A model generated the notes under the pieces. The model was given only the letters and a program-made list of their open reading frames with translations. It was not told the DNA's origin and did not search any database. Of a DNA stretch of 64,000 bases, positions 55,445-64,000 are shown one piece after another. The position numbers and the translations under genes are program-made. The stretch comes from Slackia faecicanis. Lineage in GTDB: Bacteria; Actinomycetota; Coriobacteriia; Coriobacteriales; Eggerthellaceae. Each line of letters starts with the position of its first letter. The stretch's first letter is position 1. The stretch is taken from positions 372,001-436,000 of the forward strand of contig NZ_QICB01000002.1 of NCBI RefSeq assembly GCF_003725295.1, written 5' to 3'.

Positions 55445-56739
55445 CGCGCCACCTCCCATTCGTCGACAAACCCCTGCTCGCATGCCTCATCGAGCCACGC
55501 GGGACACGATTCCCACACCCCTCGCCCCGCGGACGAGCGGCGGCGATACACATCGCGTATCCTGCACGCCTCGGTTTCGCCGCGCTCGACCGAGGCGATG
55601 GAGCTGACGAAGCGCCCGCCGTCGCGCCCGCGAGACACCTGCACCACCACGTCGAGCGCCGAGGCGATATTGCCCTCGATCACCTCGACGGGCAGGTCCA
55701 TGCCGTATCGGACCATGGTCACCAGGCGCATCACCATATCGGCGGGCGAATTGGCATGCAGCGTGGTGAGCGACCCGTCATGGCCGGTGTTCATAGCCGA
55801 CAGCATGTCGAGCGCTTCTGCTCCGCGGCATTCGCCCACGATGATTCGATCGGGACGCATGCGAAGCGCATTGCGTACCAAGTCGCGGATCGTGACTTCG
55901 CCCACCCCTTCGGCATTGCACGCGCGCGCCTCCATGCGCACGACGTGAGGATGCTCCGTGAACCTCAGTTCGGCCGAATCCTCGATCGTCACGATGCGCT
56001 CCCGCGGGTCGATCGCGCACGAAAGCGCATTCAACATGGTGGTCTTGCCGCTGCCCGTGCCGCCGCACACCGCCATGTTCTTGCGCGAAACCACCGCCCA
56101 CCTCAAAAGCGCCGCGACGGCGGCATCGAACGACCCGCGCCGCTGCATCTCTTCGAGCCGCATGGCATGTTCGGTGAACTTTCGGATCGTGACCGCCGGC
56201 CCGTCGAGAGAAATGGGCGGTATCACCACGTTCACGCGATGACCGTTCGGCAGGCGCGCATCCACCATGGGACTGCTCTCGTCGACGCGACGGCCCAGCG
56301 GAGCAAGGATCCTGTCGATAAGCGAGCGCAGCTGAGCGGCGTTGGCGAACAGCGCTCCGTGCGGCTCGATCACACCGCGGCGCTCGACAAAAACCGCATC
56401 GATCCCGTTCACCATGATTTCGGTCACGCTCTCATCTTCGACCAGAGGCTGAAGGGGTCCGAGTCCGAACACGATATCGAGCAGCTCGCGGGCAAGACGT
56501 TCTTTCGACTCGCGCGGGCGGGCGACCCATTTCGATGTCGCGAACACCGCGCGCATAGCGCTTTTCAGCTCGCTGCGCGCGCGGCGAGGATTGTCGATGG
56601 CCAACGAGGCGAGCGTGTCGCCCGCGATGATGGCGCCGACCTCGTCCTTCAGCTCGTCGAGCATCCAGGCGTCGGCGTCGAGCGACGCCCGAGAACCCTC
56701 GACCTGCGCGGCATCGACGCGCTCCATCAGGGTCATCAT
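55423..56739 (-). CDS. tadA: TadA/CpaF secretion ATPase
   Basis: 438 aa motor of the Flp pilus. Walker A CGGTGSGKTTML (residues 226-235), then the Asp box (VTIEDSAELRF), Walker B-type GECRGAEALDML and a His box (GHDGSLTTLHANSP). N-terminal domain with MVNGIDAVFVERRG. Complete, so loss of pili is due to flp alone. Confidence 0.96.
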   Translation of the reverse strand: MMTLMERVDAAQVEGSRASLDADAWMLDELKDEVGAIIAGDTLASLAIDNPRRARSELKSAMRAVFATSKWVARPRESKERLARELLDIVFGLGPLQPLVEDESVTEIMVNGIDAVFVERRGVIEPHGALFANAAQLRSLIDRILAPLGRRVDESSPMVDARLPNGHRVNVVIPPISLDGPAVTIRKFTEHAMRLEEMQRRGSFDAAVAALLRWAVVSRKNMAVCGGTGSGKTTMLNALSCAIDPRERIVTIEDSAELRFTEHPHVVRMEARACNAEGVGEVTIRDLVRNALRMRPDRIIVGECRGAEALDMLSAMNTGHDGSLTTLHANSPADMVMRLVTMVRYGMDLPVEVIEGNIASALDVVVQVSRGRDGGRFVSSIASVERGETEACRIRDVYRRRSSAGRGVWESCPAWLDEACEQGFVDEWEVARWKAACF

Positions 56740-58361
56740 CTGCCTCCTCGTCCGAACAGCGACCTGCGGCGCTTCGGCTCGTCGCCCGCGCCGCGCACGA
56801 CCTCCCCGCGGCGACCCGGCAATATCTCGGCAAGAAGGGAGCGCGCATCGGCCACGAAAGCGTTCTTCGAATTCACGAGCTCCCCCGGATACCCCGCGCC
56901 GAGAAGCTCGTCCACATCCCTTCCCCCGTCGGCCAGCTCCTGCGCCCTGGCGCCGCGCAGGGCGCAGGAAACATCGACCGCCGAAAGCAAGCTTGATTTA
57001 TCGTGCCTGTTCACCGCGAAGGCGAAGCCCGTCGTGGCCACGCCCAGGCGCGTGCACAGCTCTACGGCGTGCACGGTCGCCCGCAACGAAGACGGCCTGC
57101 TGTCCATAAGGAACACCACCGCATCGGCCGTTTCGAGGATGCCCGCGTGGCCGTCGGTCCAAAGCGACCCCGTATTCACCACCACCAGGTCGAACGACTT
57201 GCGCAACGCCGCCGTCAACGCGGGCGTCGCGCCGGCGACGAGCTCCGACATCTCCACCCGGCGGGGAGCGGCCAGAAGAAACGGCCCATCGCCCGCAGAC
57301 GACACCGTATCCGACAAAAGCGATGGATTGCCTATCGCGTCCTCTATCCTCAACGGATTAGCTATGCCGAGCAGATAATCAAGGTCGCCGAACTGGAAAT
57401 CAGCATCGAAGACGGCCGTGCGCAGCCCGGCCCTATTCCCCAGCAGCGCGAAAACCGCCGACAGCGTACTCTTGCCGCATCCACCCGTTCCCGACACCAC
57501 GGCAACCACGGTTGCGGGCCCCTCGACCGTCGGCGACCCCGGCACCGAAAAGGACGGGCTGACCACGATATCCAGCCCGCTGCAATCGCGCTTTTCAGGG
57601 CGAAGGGCAAGCGGCGGCGGCTCTTTCATCACCGACGCAGCAGCAGCCGAAGCGCTGGAGGAAGGAGCAGCCGATATGGGCGAACGATCAGACCCCCGAA
57701 GGTCGAAAGGCGCTGAAGTGGATGTCGGAGAAACGGCCGGCTCGATATCAAAATCGGCTTCGAGGTCGTAATCATCCTGATAAAGCTCGCGCGACACGCT
57801 CGGCGGCATGCCCGCTCCTGCAGACACGGCACGAAAAGCACCTGCAGAAACGCCCGTCTCGCGCTTCGCTTCATTGCAAGAAAGCCCGTCGGAATCCGCC
57901 GGTGCGCCACGCTCGCAACCAGGGTGCACAGCATCGTTTTTTTGCGGATCGGCCGCTCTGCGTTCGATCGCTTTCCGCTCTGCTCCACGCTGTGAGTCCG
58001 CTGCAGATACGATGCCCTCATAGCGCTTCGCGAGCATCGCGCTCGACCTCAAGCCGTCAATCCCGGCAGTCACGGCCCTACTCGCTAACGAGCCGCTCTG
58101 CTCGTCGGTCACCAAATAGACCCTCTTCCCGGGATCGTCGCGCTTGATGGCCGCCGCCACGTTGATCGCTTCCATGTCTTCGCACGAAACCACCCACGCT
58201 TCGTCTATATCGCACGAAGCCTTCGCCAAGGCGCGGCATTGCTCGGCCCGTGACTCCACGAGCACGAATGGCGAAGGCTCGACACTGCCATCCGGGTTCC
58301 GCCATGGCGCAGCAGCCGAATGCGCACGTGTATCGATGCAGATCAGCAGACGCTTACTCAT
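56736..58361 (-). CDS. tadZ: TadZ/CpaE-type localisation ATPase
   Basis: 541 aa. N-terminal receiver-like domain (residues 4-125), a long Ser/Ala-rich linker, then a MinD/ParA-like ATPase with GTGGCGKST (291-299), VFDADFQFGDLDYLLG and VVVNTGSLWTDGHAGI. TadZ positions the pilus machine. Overlaps tadA by 4 bp. Confidence 0.88.
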   Translation of the reverse strand: MSKRLLICIDTRAHSAAAPWRNPDGSVEPSPFVLVESRAEQCRALAKASCDIDEAWVVSCEDMEAINVAAAIKRDDPGKRVYLVTDEQSGSLASRAVTAGIDGLRSSAMLAKRYEGIVSAADSQRGAERKAIERRAADPQKNDAVHPGCERGAPADSDGLSCNEAKRETGVSAGAFRAVSAGAGMPPSVSRELYQDDYDLEADFDIEPAVSPTSTSAPFDLRGSDRSPISAAPSSSASAAAASVMKEPPPLALRPEKRDCSGLDIVVSPSFSVPGSPTVEGPATVVAVVSGTGGCGKSTLSAVFALLGNRAGLRTAVFDADFQFGDLDYLLGIANPLRIEDAIGNPSLLSDTVSSAGDGPFLLAAPRRVEMSELVAGATPALTAALRKSFDLVVVNTGSLWTDGHAGILETADAVVFLMDSRPSSLRATVHAVELCTRLGVATTGFAFAVNRHDKSSLLSAVDVSCALRGARAQELADGGRDVDELLGAGYPGELVNSKNAFVADARSLLAEILPGRRGEVVRGAGDEPKRRRSLFGRGGR

Positions 58362-59187
58362 CGTTTCCCTCCTCCTTCGCCCCTTCCTTGCGATTCTCAG
58401 ACGAAGACGCTGCTTCTTTCACCGAACCGCCAGAATCAGGCGGCTTCGCTTCATCGTTCGCGGAACCTGAAACGTCTTCCTTCGCGGCCGTACGCGAATC
58501 GCCCGAAGACGATGCCGCCTTCGAACCGCCGCTCGCCGCCAGGCTTTCGGACGGAAGAGAGAAGTACAGCTCGCTTTTCTGCGAAGCCGCGATGACCTCT
58601 TCGACCATCGAAGGCTCCAACGCAAGAGTCACCCACGTCACATCCGATTTCCTATTCGTTTCCTCGTCTACGGATGTCGTGCTTGTGGAAAGAACCAGAA
58701 CGCGCGATGCCAAAAGATCGGTCGAAGAGCCGGAAACGGAATACACATCGACTTTCGATCCGGGGCGCAGCGAACCGCCGACGGCAGTGACCGCCTTAGA
58801 CGGAACGCTGATGGCGCACTTTCCATCAGGAACCTGAAGCGCCACTTCCTCGCGCTCGTCGAACCGATGGCGCACGACGACCTCGCCTGCATAAATAGGG
58901 CTTGTCGCGGGAAGAGCGGCAATTTCGGCATGATCGGATATCGCATCGTCGGGAACAAGCTCGCTCAGCCAAAGGCGTTTCTCGGCGTTCGTCGTGTCGA
59001 GCATGTCGCCGACCGCCACGTCTTCAGTGGCGACCAGAATCTCGACCTGTTCTCCGCCGTAACGGGCAAGCGCCTCCGCTCGCTCCTGGTCGACATCGGC
59101 TCGAAGATCGGCAGCATACGCGAGTATGCCCGCGACGCAAAGAACGCCGCACAACGCTCCGACCGCCAAGTGAACACGACGCCGCAT
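58354..59187 (-). CDS. cpaB: CpaB/RcpC-like SAF-domain pilus protein
   Basis: 277 aa from 59187 (GAAGGGA upstream). N-terminal membrane helix (VHLAVGALCGVLCVAGILAY), then an SAF domain (VEILVATEDVAVGDMLDTTN, AISVPSKAVTAVGGSLRPGS, VDVYSVSGSSTDLLASRV). C-terminal tail is low complexity and charged. First gene of the pilus operon in this window. Confidence 0.88.
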   Translation of the reverse strand: MRRRVHLAVGALCGVLCVAGILAYAADLRADVDQERAEALARYGGEQVEILVATEDVAVGDMLDTTNAEKRLWLSELVPDDAISDHAEIAALPATSPIYAGEVVVRHRFDEREEVALQVPDGKCAISVPSKAVTAVGGSLRPGSKVDVYSVSGSSTDLLASRVLVLSTSTTSVDEETNRKSDVTWVTLALEPSMVEEVIAASQKSELYFSLPSESLAASGGSKAASSSGDSRTAAKEDVSGSANDEAKPPDSGGSVKEAASSSENRKEGAKEEGNDE

Positions 59188-59527
59188 CGCAATCCCTTCA
59201 TCCAACAATGTGAACCGGCATGATGCGCCGGATGCCTTGCACCGAATACAAGCCACGTCACGAACGATTCCCCGTTCGCGAACACCTTCATGATGAAGTA
59301 CGGACACGGCTGCTTTTTAGAAGGCTTCTTTGCGGCATCAGGCTGAAATCGCCGCTCTACTCAGGCCGAAACCTTGCCCGATTCCGTCCACGTTCCGCGA
59401 ACGTCGAAACACCGCCTGGTTTCATCTGCAACCTGACGCATAAACGCATACCCACGTCGCGACATGGCCGACATCGTCCGCAATCTCTAATCGCCCGCTC
59501 TGTCGGAGTGCGCTTGTCGTTCGGGCA
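59188..59527. other. Region upstream of the tad operon
   Basis: No gene supported. Contains small palindromes (ACGTTC-CGC-GAACGT at about 59387-59401; TTCGCGAA near 59277). Presumably holds the tad promoter, but I see no convincing -35/-10 pair. Confidence 0.4.
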
Positions 59528-59556
59528 CAAAAAAAGCCGAAGCTCAATGCTTCGGC
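59528..59556 (-). terminator. Terminator after tRNA-Val
   Basis: GCCGAAGC/GCTTCGGC with a 5-nt loop (59536-59556), followed by T7 on the minus strand. Rho-independent; ends the tRNA transcript before the tad genes. Confidence 0.9.
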
Positions 59557-59569
59557 TTTCAGATTCCTA

Positions 59570-59644
59570 TGGTGGGCGATGAGGGATTTGAACCCCCGGC
59601 CTTGTGCTTGTAAGGCACCTGCGCTCCCGCTGCGCCAATCGCCC
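59570..59644 (-). tRNA. tRNA-Val(TAC)
   Basis: 75 nt with encoded CCA. Acceptor GGGCGAT/ATCGCCC, anticodon loop CTTACAA (anticodon TAC, GTA codons), T-loop GTTCAAATC. Intact and not at a phage end. Confidence 0.95.
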
Positions 59645-59750
59645 ATGGAACCGAAATTATCCCATATTCGAAACCCTTTGTCACTCTCTAATATTGAAGT
59701 CTTTCCCACCCGCATATAAGACAATCCTTCAGCAGGTCGATGCAAACGAA

Positions 59751-59780
59751 AGAAGGCCCTGGACGAATCCAGGGCCTTCT
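59751..59780 (-). terminator. Terminator of the arc operon
   Basis: AGAAGGCCCTGG/CCAGGGCCTTCT, 12-bp stem, 6-nt loop, then TTTCG on the minus strand. Placed 18 bp past the transporter stop. Confidence 0.85.
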
Positions 59781-59798
59781 CAGCGTGCAAGAAAAATC

Positions 59799-61274
59799 CT
59801 ACAAGATCATCATCGCAGCCGTGACAACCACGAGACAGATAACGGCAAGAACAACCAGAAGCTTCCAAACCCACTTCAGCCACGTGCCGTACTGAACATG
59901 AGCAACAGCGAGGCCGCCCATGATGGCGCCGCACGTCGGGGTGAACAGGTTCACCAGACCGTTGGCAGAGCTGAAGATCATAACCATGGTTTCGACGGAG
60001 AAACCGAGGTTGGCAGCCAACGGGCCCATGATAGGCATCGACACCGTAGCCATGCCCGAGCTCGACGGAACCAGGAAGGACAGAACCACGTACAGGAACC
60101 ACGAAGCCGGCGCGAAGATGAAGGCGGAAACGCCCTCGAGCGCATTGGAGGCATTCAGCAGAATCCAGTCGGACATGCCCGTTTCAGCCATCAGGATGGA
60201 GATGCCGCGGGCAAGAGCAATGATCATGACAACGCTCATCATGTCAGCGCAGCCGTCGATAAACGCCTTGACCGTCTCGGACTCGGAAAGACCGCCCACG
60301 AAAGCGATGATCAAAGCGAGAACGAAGAACCAGCAGGCGGCTTCGACGAAGTACCACTGGCCAAGCGGGAGACCGGTGATGACCTCAGACCAACCGAGGA
60401 AGAGGGTGATGCCGAAGTCTTCCCACGGAATGAAGCCGATGACCATGATGACGAACGCCAAGCCGAAGACGATCAGGGCGCCTTTCTGACGACCGGTCAG
60501 AACGACTTCGCCCTCGCCTTCGTCTTTGCCGAAGTGCTTCTTCTCATCTTCCTGCTCCTGCAGGGACAGAATCGTCGAGCCGCGGTCTTTCTTGACCTTG
60601 GCCGCATACTTCATGACGTAGATGATGGACACGGCGAGGGTGGCGATCCAGAGAATGGCGCCGAGCAGGATAATCGTGCCCTGGTTGACCTCGATGCCCG
60701 CATCGACCAAAGACGAAACCGCAGCGCCGACCGCGAACGGATTGACCGTGGAGCCGATAACGCCGCAGCCGGCGCCCAGCAAAACCACGGCAGAACCGAC
60801 CATGGCATCGAAACCGGCCGCATACATCGTGGCCGCAAGCAGCACGTAGAACGGAACGGTCTCTTCGCACATGCCGTACGTGGTGCCGCCGATAGAGAAC
60901 AGAATCATCAGGATGGGAATGAGAACGAGCTCATTGCCGTGAAGCTTCTTCACCAAAGCGGCAATGCCGTTGTCAAGAGCGCCCGTCTTGGTCATGACGC
61001 CCAGGAAGCCGCCGAGAATCATGACGAAGAAGCAGACTTCAAGCGCACCGCCCGGGAACGTAGCCGGATTGACAGCCCCTTCGACGACATCCGTAGGAGC
61101 GCCAGTGAAGCCGTAGATAGGTGCGGTCAGGATATTCGAGAGAGATGCACCCGTGACGGTGCCGCCAGTCGCTGCGGCCGCAATCCAAGAAATCACAGCC
61201 AGAACGACCAACAAAATGAGAAGGATACTAAAAGAGCTGATAGGATCCTTTTTCTTTTTAACTTTGTCAGCCAT
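59799..61274 (-). CDS. YfcC-family transporter of the arginine deiminase operon
   Basis: 491 aa, about 12 membrane segments. YfcC/DcuC-type signature: SIGGTTYGMCEETVPFYVLL, VGSAVVLLGAGCGVIGSTVN, FLVPSSSGMATVSMPIMGPL. In arc operons such proteins serve as arginine/ornithine antiporters (ArcD/ArcE role). Here it follows arcC, separated by about 110 bp with hairpins. Substrate inferred from context. Confidence 0.85.
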   Translation of the reverse strand: MADKVKKKKDPISSFSILLILLVVLAVISWIAAAATGGTVTGASLSNILTAPIYGFTGAPTDVVEGAVNPATFPGGALEVCFFVMILGGFLGVMTKTGALDNGIAALVKKLHGNELVLIPILMILFSIGGTTYGMCEETVPFYVLLAATMYAAGFDAMVGSAVVLLGAGCGVIGSTVNPFAVGAAVSSLVDAGIEVNQGTIILLGAILWIATLAVSIIYVMKYAAKVKKDRGSTILSLQEQEDEKKHFGKDEGEGEVVLTGRQKGALIVFGLAFVIMVIGFIPWEDFGITLFLGWSEVITGLPLGQWYFVEAACWFFVLALIIAFVGGLSESETVKAFIDGCADMMSVVMIIALARGISILMAETGMSDWILLNASNALEGVSAFIFAPASWFLYVVLSFLVPSSSGMATVSMPIMGPLAANLGFSVETMVMIFSSANGLVNLFTPTCGAIMGGLAVAHVQYGTWLKWVWKLLVVLAVICLVVVTAAMMIL

Positions 61275-61298
61275 GATATTCCCCTTTCAAGCGGGTAT

Positions 61299-61369
61299 CC
61301 ATGCGTTATGGCTCTTTCATCCATAACGCATGGAATCCCGCCGGAGGCACCCCTACCCCCGACGGGATT
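61299..61369 (-). other. Two hairpins between arcC and the transporter gene
   Basis: Perfect 13-bp inverted repeat CCATGCGTTATGG/CCATAACGCATGG (61299-61333) and AATCCCG/CGGGATT (61334-61369). No T-tract. Likely intercistronic structures setting relative levels of ArcC and transporter. Confidence 0.65.
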
Positions 61370-61384
61370 TTGTACCCTAAAAAT

Positions 61385-62323
61385 TTAGGCGGTGATAACC
61401 GTACCGGTCTCACCAGCGAGCGCCTCTTTCGCGCGCTCGAGAGACGTGATGAGGGCCTTGCCTTCCGGATTGGCCTTCACGAAGGAGAGGCAAGCCTCGA
61501 CCTTGGGCAGCATGGAGCCCTTGGCGAACTGACCCTCCTCCATGTACTTCTCAGCCTCGGCGACCGTCATGGAAGCAAGCTCTTCCTGGTCGGGCTTGTT
61601 GAAGTTGATGCAGACGCGGTCGACGGCGGTCAGGATGACCAGCATGTCGGCCTTAGCCTCGCCTGCGAGCAGGGCAGCGGAACGGTCCTTGTCGATAACG
61701 GCAGGAACGCCCTTGTAGCCGCCGTCCTCCTCGACGACGGGGATGCCGCCGCCACCAGTGGAGATGACGCACATACCAGCATCGACGAGGTTGTTGATCA
61801 GCGGCAGCTCGACAATGCGAACCGGTGCCGGAGAAGCAACGACCCAACGCCAACCACGGCCAGAGTCCTCGACGTACTTGTTGCCAGTCTCCTCCATGAG
61901 CTTGGCGGCCTCTTCCTCGGTGAAGAAAGCGCCGACGGGCTTGGTGGGATCCTGGAACGCAGGGTCGGCAGCGTCGACGACCGTCTGGGTGACGATAGAG
62001 GCGCAAGCCTTGTCCATGCCGCGACGAGCGAACTCGCGCTGCATAGCCTGCTGCAGGTGGTAGCCGATGTAACCCTGGCTCATAGCGCCGCACTCAGGGA
62101 AGGGGATGGACGGGGTGCCGCCCACCTTCGTGGCAGAGTTGTCGGTAGCGACCTTGATCATACCGACCTGGGGGCCATTGCCGTGGGTGACGATGACATC
62201 GAAGCCCTCTTCGATGAGGTCGACGATGGGAGCAGCCGTGTTGTGAACCAGCTCGAGCTGCTCTTCGGGGGTATTGCCCAGGGCGTTGCCGCCCAGGGCA
62301 ATCACGAGACGCTTGTTAGCCAT
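61385..62323 (-). CDS. arcC: Carbamate kinase
   Basis: 312 aa. Makes ATP from carbamoyl phosphate in the arginine deiminase pathway. VIALGGNALGN at the start, VTHGNGPQVGMI, VASPAPVRIVELPLINNLVD, STGGGGIPVVEEDG, VIDKDRSAALLAGEAKADML: full carbamate kinase set. Starts 19 bp after arcB. Confidence 0.96.
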   Translation of the reverse strand: MANKRLVIALGGNALGNTPEEQLELVHNTAAPIVDLIEEGFDVIVTHGNGPQVGMIKVATDNSATKVGGTPSIPFPECGAMSQGYIGYHLQQAMQREFARRGMDKACASIVTQTVVDAADPAFQDPTKPVGAFFTEEEAAKLMEETGNKYVEDSGRGWRWVVASPAPVRIVELPLINNLVDAGMCVISTGGGGIPVVEEDGGYKGVPAVIDKDRSAALLAGEAKADMLVILTAVDRVCINFNKPDQEELASMTVAEAEKYMEEGQFAKGSMLPKVEACLSFVKANPEGKALITSLERAKEALAGETGTVITA

Positions 62324-62342
62324 TTCAAATACCCCCGTGTTC

Positions 62343-63338
62343 TTACTTCAAGGTAGCGTACATGACGGCCTTGATGGTGTGCATGCGGTTCTCGGCCTCG
62401 TCGAAGACCTTGGACTGCTTGGACTCGAAGACCTCGTCCTCGACTTCCATCTCGGTGATGCCGAACTGCTCGGCCTTCTCGGCACCGATGGTGGTGTTGG
62501 TGTCGTGGAAGGCAGGGAGGCAGTGCAGGAAGATAGCCTCGGGCTTGGCCATGGCCATGACTTCCTTGGTGACGCGGTAGGCCTTCAGGCGCTCGATGCG
62601 CTCAGCCCAGACCTCGTCGGGCTCGCCCATGGAAACCCAAACGTCGGTGTAGATGACGTCGGCGCCGGTGCAGGCTTCCTTGACGTCCTCGGTAAGGGTG
62701 ATGGTGCAGCCGTTCTCGGCAGCGATCGGCTTGCAAGCCTCGAGCACGTCGTCGGCCGGCATGTCGTCCTTAGGACCGCAGGCGACGAAGTTCATGCCCA
62801 GCTTGGAGCAGATGACCATGAGGGAGCGAGCAACGTTGTTCTTGCAGTCGCCCATGAACACCAGGGTGCGGCCCTTGATGTCGTAGTTAAAGTTCTCCTG
62901 AACGGTCAGGATGTCGGCGAGCATCTGGGTGGGATGCCACTCGGTGGTCAGGCCGTTCCAGACGGGAACGCCTGCATTGGCGCCGAGGTCCTCGACGTCG
63001 GTCTGAGCGAAGCCACGGAACTCGATGCCGTCATAGAAGCGACCGAGAACGCGAGCGGTGTCCTCGATGGACTCCTTCTTGCCCATCTGGGAGCTGCCCG
63101 GATCGAGGTAGGTCACGCCCATGCCGAGGTCCATAGCGCCGACTTCGAAAGCGCAACGGGTACGGGTGGAAGTCTTCTGGAAGAGCAGAACGATGTTCTT
63201 GCCCTCGAGGTAACGGTGGGGCACGCCTGCACGCTTCATGTCCTTGAAGTTCTTGGACAGCTTGAGCAGGTAGTCGATCTCCTCAGTGGAGAAGTCGAGA
63301 AGCCTCAGGAAGTTGCGACCGCTGAGATTGACACCCAT
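62343..63338 (-). CDS. arcB: Ornithine carbamoyltransferase (catabolic)
   Basis: 331 aa. Carbamoyl phosphate site FQKTSTRTRCAFEVG (STRT), ornithine loop with HCLPAFHD, SMGEP. Catalyses citrulline phosphorolysis to ornithine and carbamoyl phosphate. The context (arcA, arcC) gives the catabolic assignment. Complete. Confidence 0.96.
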   Translation of the reverse strand: MGVNLSGRNFLRLLDFSTEEIDYLLKLSKNFKDMKRAGVPHRYLEGKNIVLLFQKTSTRTRCAFEVGAMDLGMGVTYLDPGSSQMGKKESIEDTARVLGRFYDGIEFRGFAQTDVEDLGANAGVPVWNGLTTEWHPTQMLADILTVQENFNYDIKGRTLVFMGDCKNNVARSLMVICSKLGMNFVACGPKDDMPADDVLEACKPIAAENGCTITLTEDVKEACTGADVIYTDVWVSMGEPDEVWAERIERLKAYRVTKEVMAMAKPEAIFLHCLPAFHDTNTTIGAEKAEQFGITEMEVEDEVFESKQSKVFDEAENRMHTIKAVMYATLK

Positions 63339-63408
63339 GTTGTTATCCTTTCTTCCTAGAAACCAAACCCATATTGGTCTCTAAATGGCAATGAAGAACA
63401 GAAGAGAT

Positions 63409-63437
63409 GCGGCCCCGCTTGAAACGGGCGGGGCCGC
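63409..63437 (-). other. Hairpin between arcA and arcB
   Basis: GCGGCCCCGC/GCGGGGCCGC, 10-bp GC stem with 9-nt loop, directly after the arcA stop; only a weak T-rich sequence (CTCTTC) follows. Partial terminator or processing site. Confidence 0.65.
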
Positions 63438-63445
63438 GAAAATGC

Positions 63446-64000
63446 TTAGAGATCCTCGCGCTGGAAGGGCATGCTCATGCAACGCGGGCCGCCACGACCA
63501 CGGGACAGCTCGGCAGAGGGCATGACCAGAAGGTTGAGGCCTTCCTTGTAGAGAACGTCGTTGGTGACGTTGTTGCGCTGGTACACCACGATGGTGCCCG
63601 GCTCGACGCACAGCGTGTTGGAACCGTCATTCCACTGCTCGCGAGCAGCAGCAATCGGGTCGCCGCCACCGCAGGGGATGAGCTTGATGCCGTCAACGCC
63701 GGTAGCGTACTCGAGAATCTTCTCGAGGGAGTCGGTGTGCTCCTTGATATCGACCTCGCCGGGGGTAGCGCCCTTGGTCAGTTCGAAGACGCGCAGGGTA
63801 CCCATGATGGCGGGATGGATGGTGAACTTGTCGACGTCGATCTGGGTGAAGACCGTGTCGAGGTGCATGAATGCACGGCAGTTCGGGATATCGAACGCGA
63901 AAATCTTCTCGATCTCGCAGCCCTCGGTCTTCCAGAAGATGTTCTGGGCGAGGATATCGATAGCAGCAGCCTGCGTACGCTGGGAAATACCGACAGCCAG
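63446..64000 (-). CDS. arcA: Arginine deiminase (C-terminal part)
   Basis: The last 184 residues before the stop; the gene continues past the right edge. [20 protein letters not shown] with its catalytic His/Asp, [20 protein letters not shown], and the C-terminal [16 protein letters not shown] with the catalytic Cys. Hydrolyses arginine to citrulline and ammonia. First known gene of the operon. Confidence 0.96.
   Translation of the reverse strand: MAVGISQRTQAAAIDILAQNIFWKTEGCEIEKIFAFDIPNCRAFMHLDTVFTQIDVDKFTIHPAIMGTLRVFELTKGATPGEVDIKEHTDSLEKILEYATGVDGIKLIPCGGGDPIAAAREQWNDGSNTLCVEPGTIVVYQRNNVTNDVLYKEGLNLLVMPSAELSRGRGGPRCMSMPFQREDL

Noticed and set aside
59570-59644. tRNA-Val as the phage attachment site
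   Set aside because: It lies 6 kb outside the prophage; the att sites are in flp.

Overview
The window comes from a high-GC Gram-positive anaerobe. Gene content (ThyX, a feo cluster with Cys-rich FeoB partners, a Flp/Tad pilus locus, an arginine deiminase operon) and codon usage suggest Coriobacteriia, probably Eggerthellales; this is an inference, as no 16S or core marker is present. It reads as one chromosomal backbone interrupted by one complete 44.5-kb prophage.

Left backbone (1-9050, minus strand). After the first codons of thyX comes a ferrous-iron uptake operon: FeoA-like protein, FeoA, FeoB with an unusual extracytoplasmic insertion, two small Cys-rich membrane proteins and a DtxR/MntR-type regulator. 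Next is the distal half of a Tad pilus operon: TadE/TadG-like pseudopilins, a DUF192 protein and a zinc-ribbon protein.

Prophage (9051-53555). A siphovirus-type temperate phage with a large serine integrase sits inside the flp pilin gene. The two flp halves are at 8955-9050 and 53556-53753, and joining them at a GT dinucleotide restores an intact Flp pilin. The phage half-sites rebuild a near-perfect palindromic attP, CACCTGT-GT-ACAGGTG. From the attL end the phage holds: an accessory operon with an HTH regulator and a nested-operator divergent promoter (9126-11792); lysis genes (11888-13379); a tail-tip array with four proteins sharing an anchor motif and two G9 tracts, one of which puts an LRR tail protein one base out of frame; tail, head, portal and terminase genes (17063-34811), including a tail-chaperone -1 frameshift and a tRNA-Arg(CCT); a PAPS-reductase-like gene and an HTH gene (35586-36671); a short plus-strand cluster (36824-38321); the early cluster (38362-50211) with a sigma-like activator, RecU-like resolvase, C5 methyltransferase, many small zinc-finger proteins, DnaC, a replication gene carrying eleven 12-bp iterons, SSB, NinB-like and ERF genes; and finally the Cro/CI switch and the integrase.

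Right backbone (53556-64000, minus strand). The proximal half of the Tad operon (cpaB, tadZ, tadA, tadB, tadC, flp N-terminus), tRNA-Val(TAC) with a terminator, and the arginine deiminase operon arcA(partial)-arcB-arcC-YfcC-type transporter. Because the phage splits the major pilin and separates the promoter-proximal tad genes from the minor pseudopilins, lysogeny should abolish Tad pili and precise excision should restore them. The phage-variable tail tips and this pilus switch are the most unusual parts of the window.
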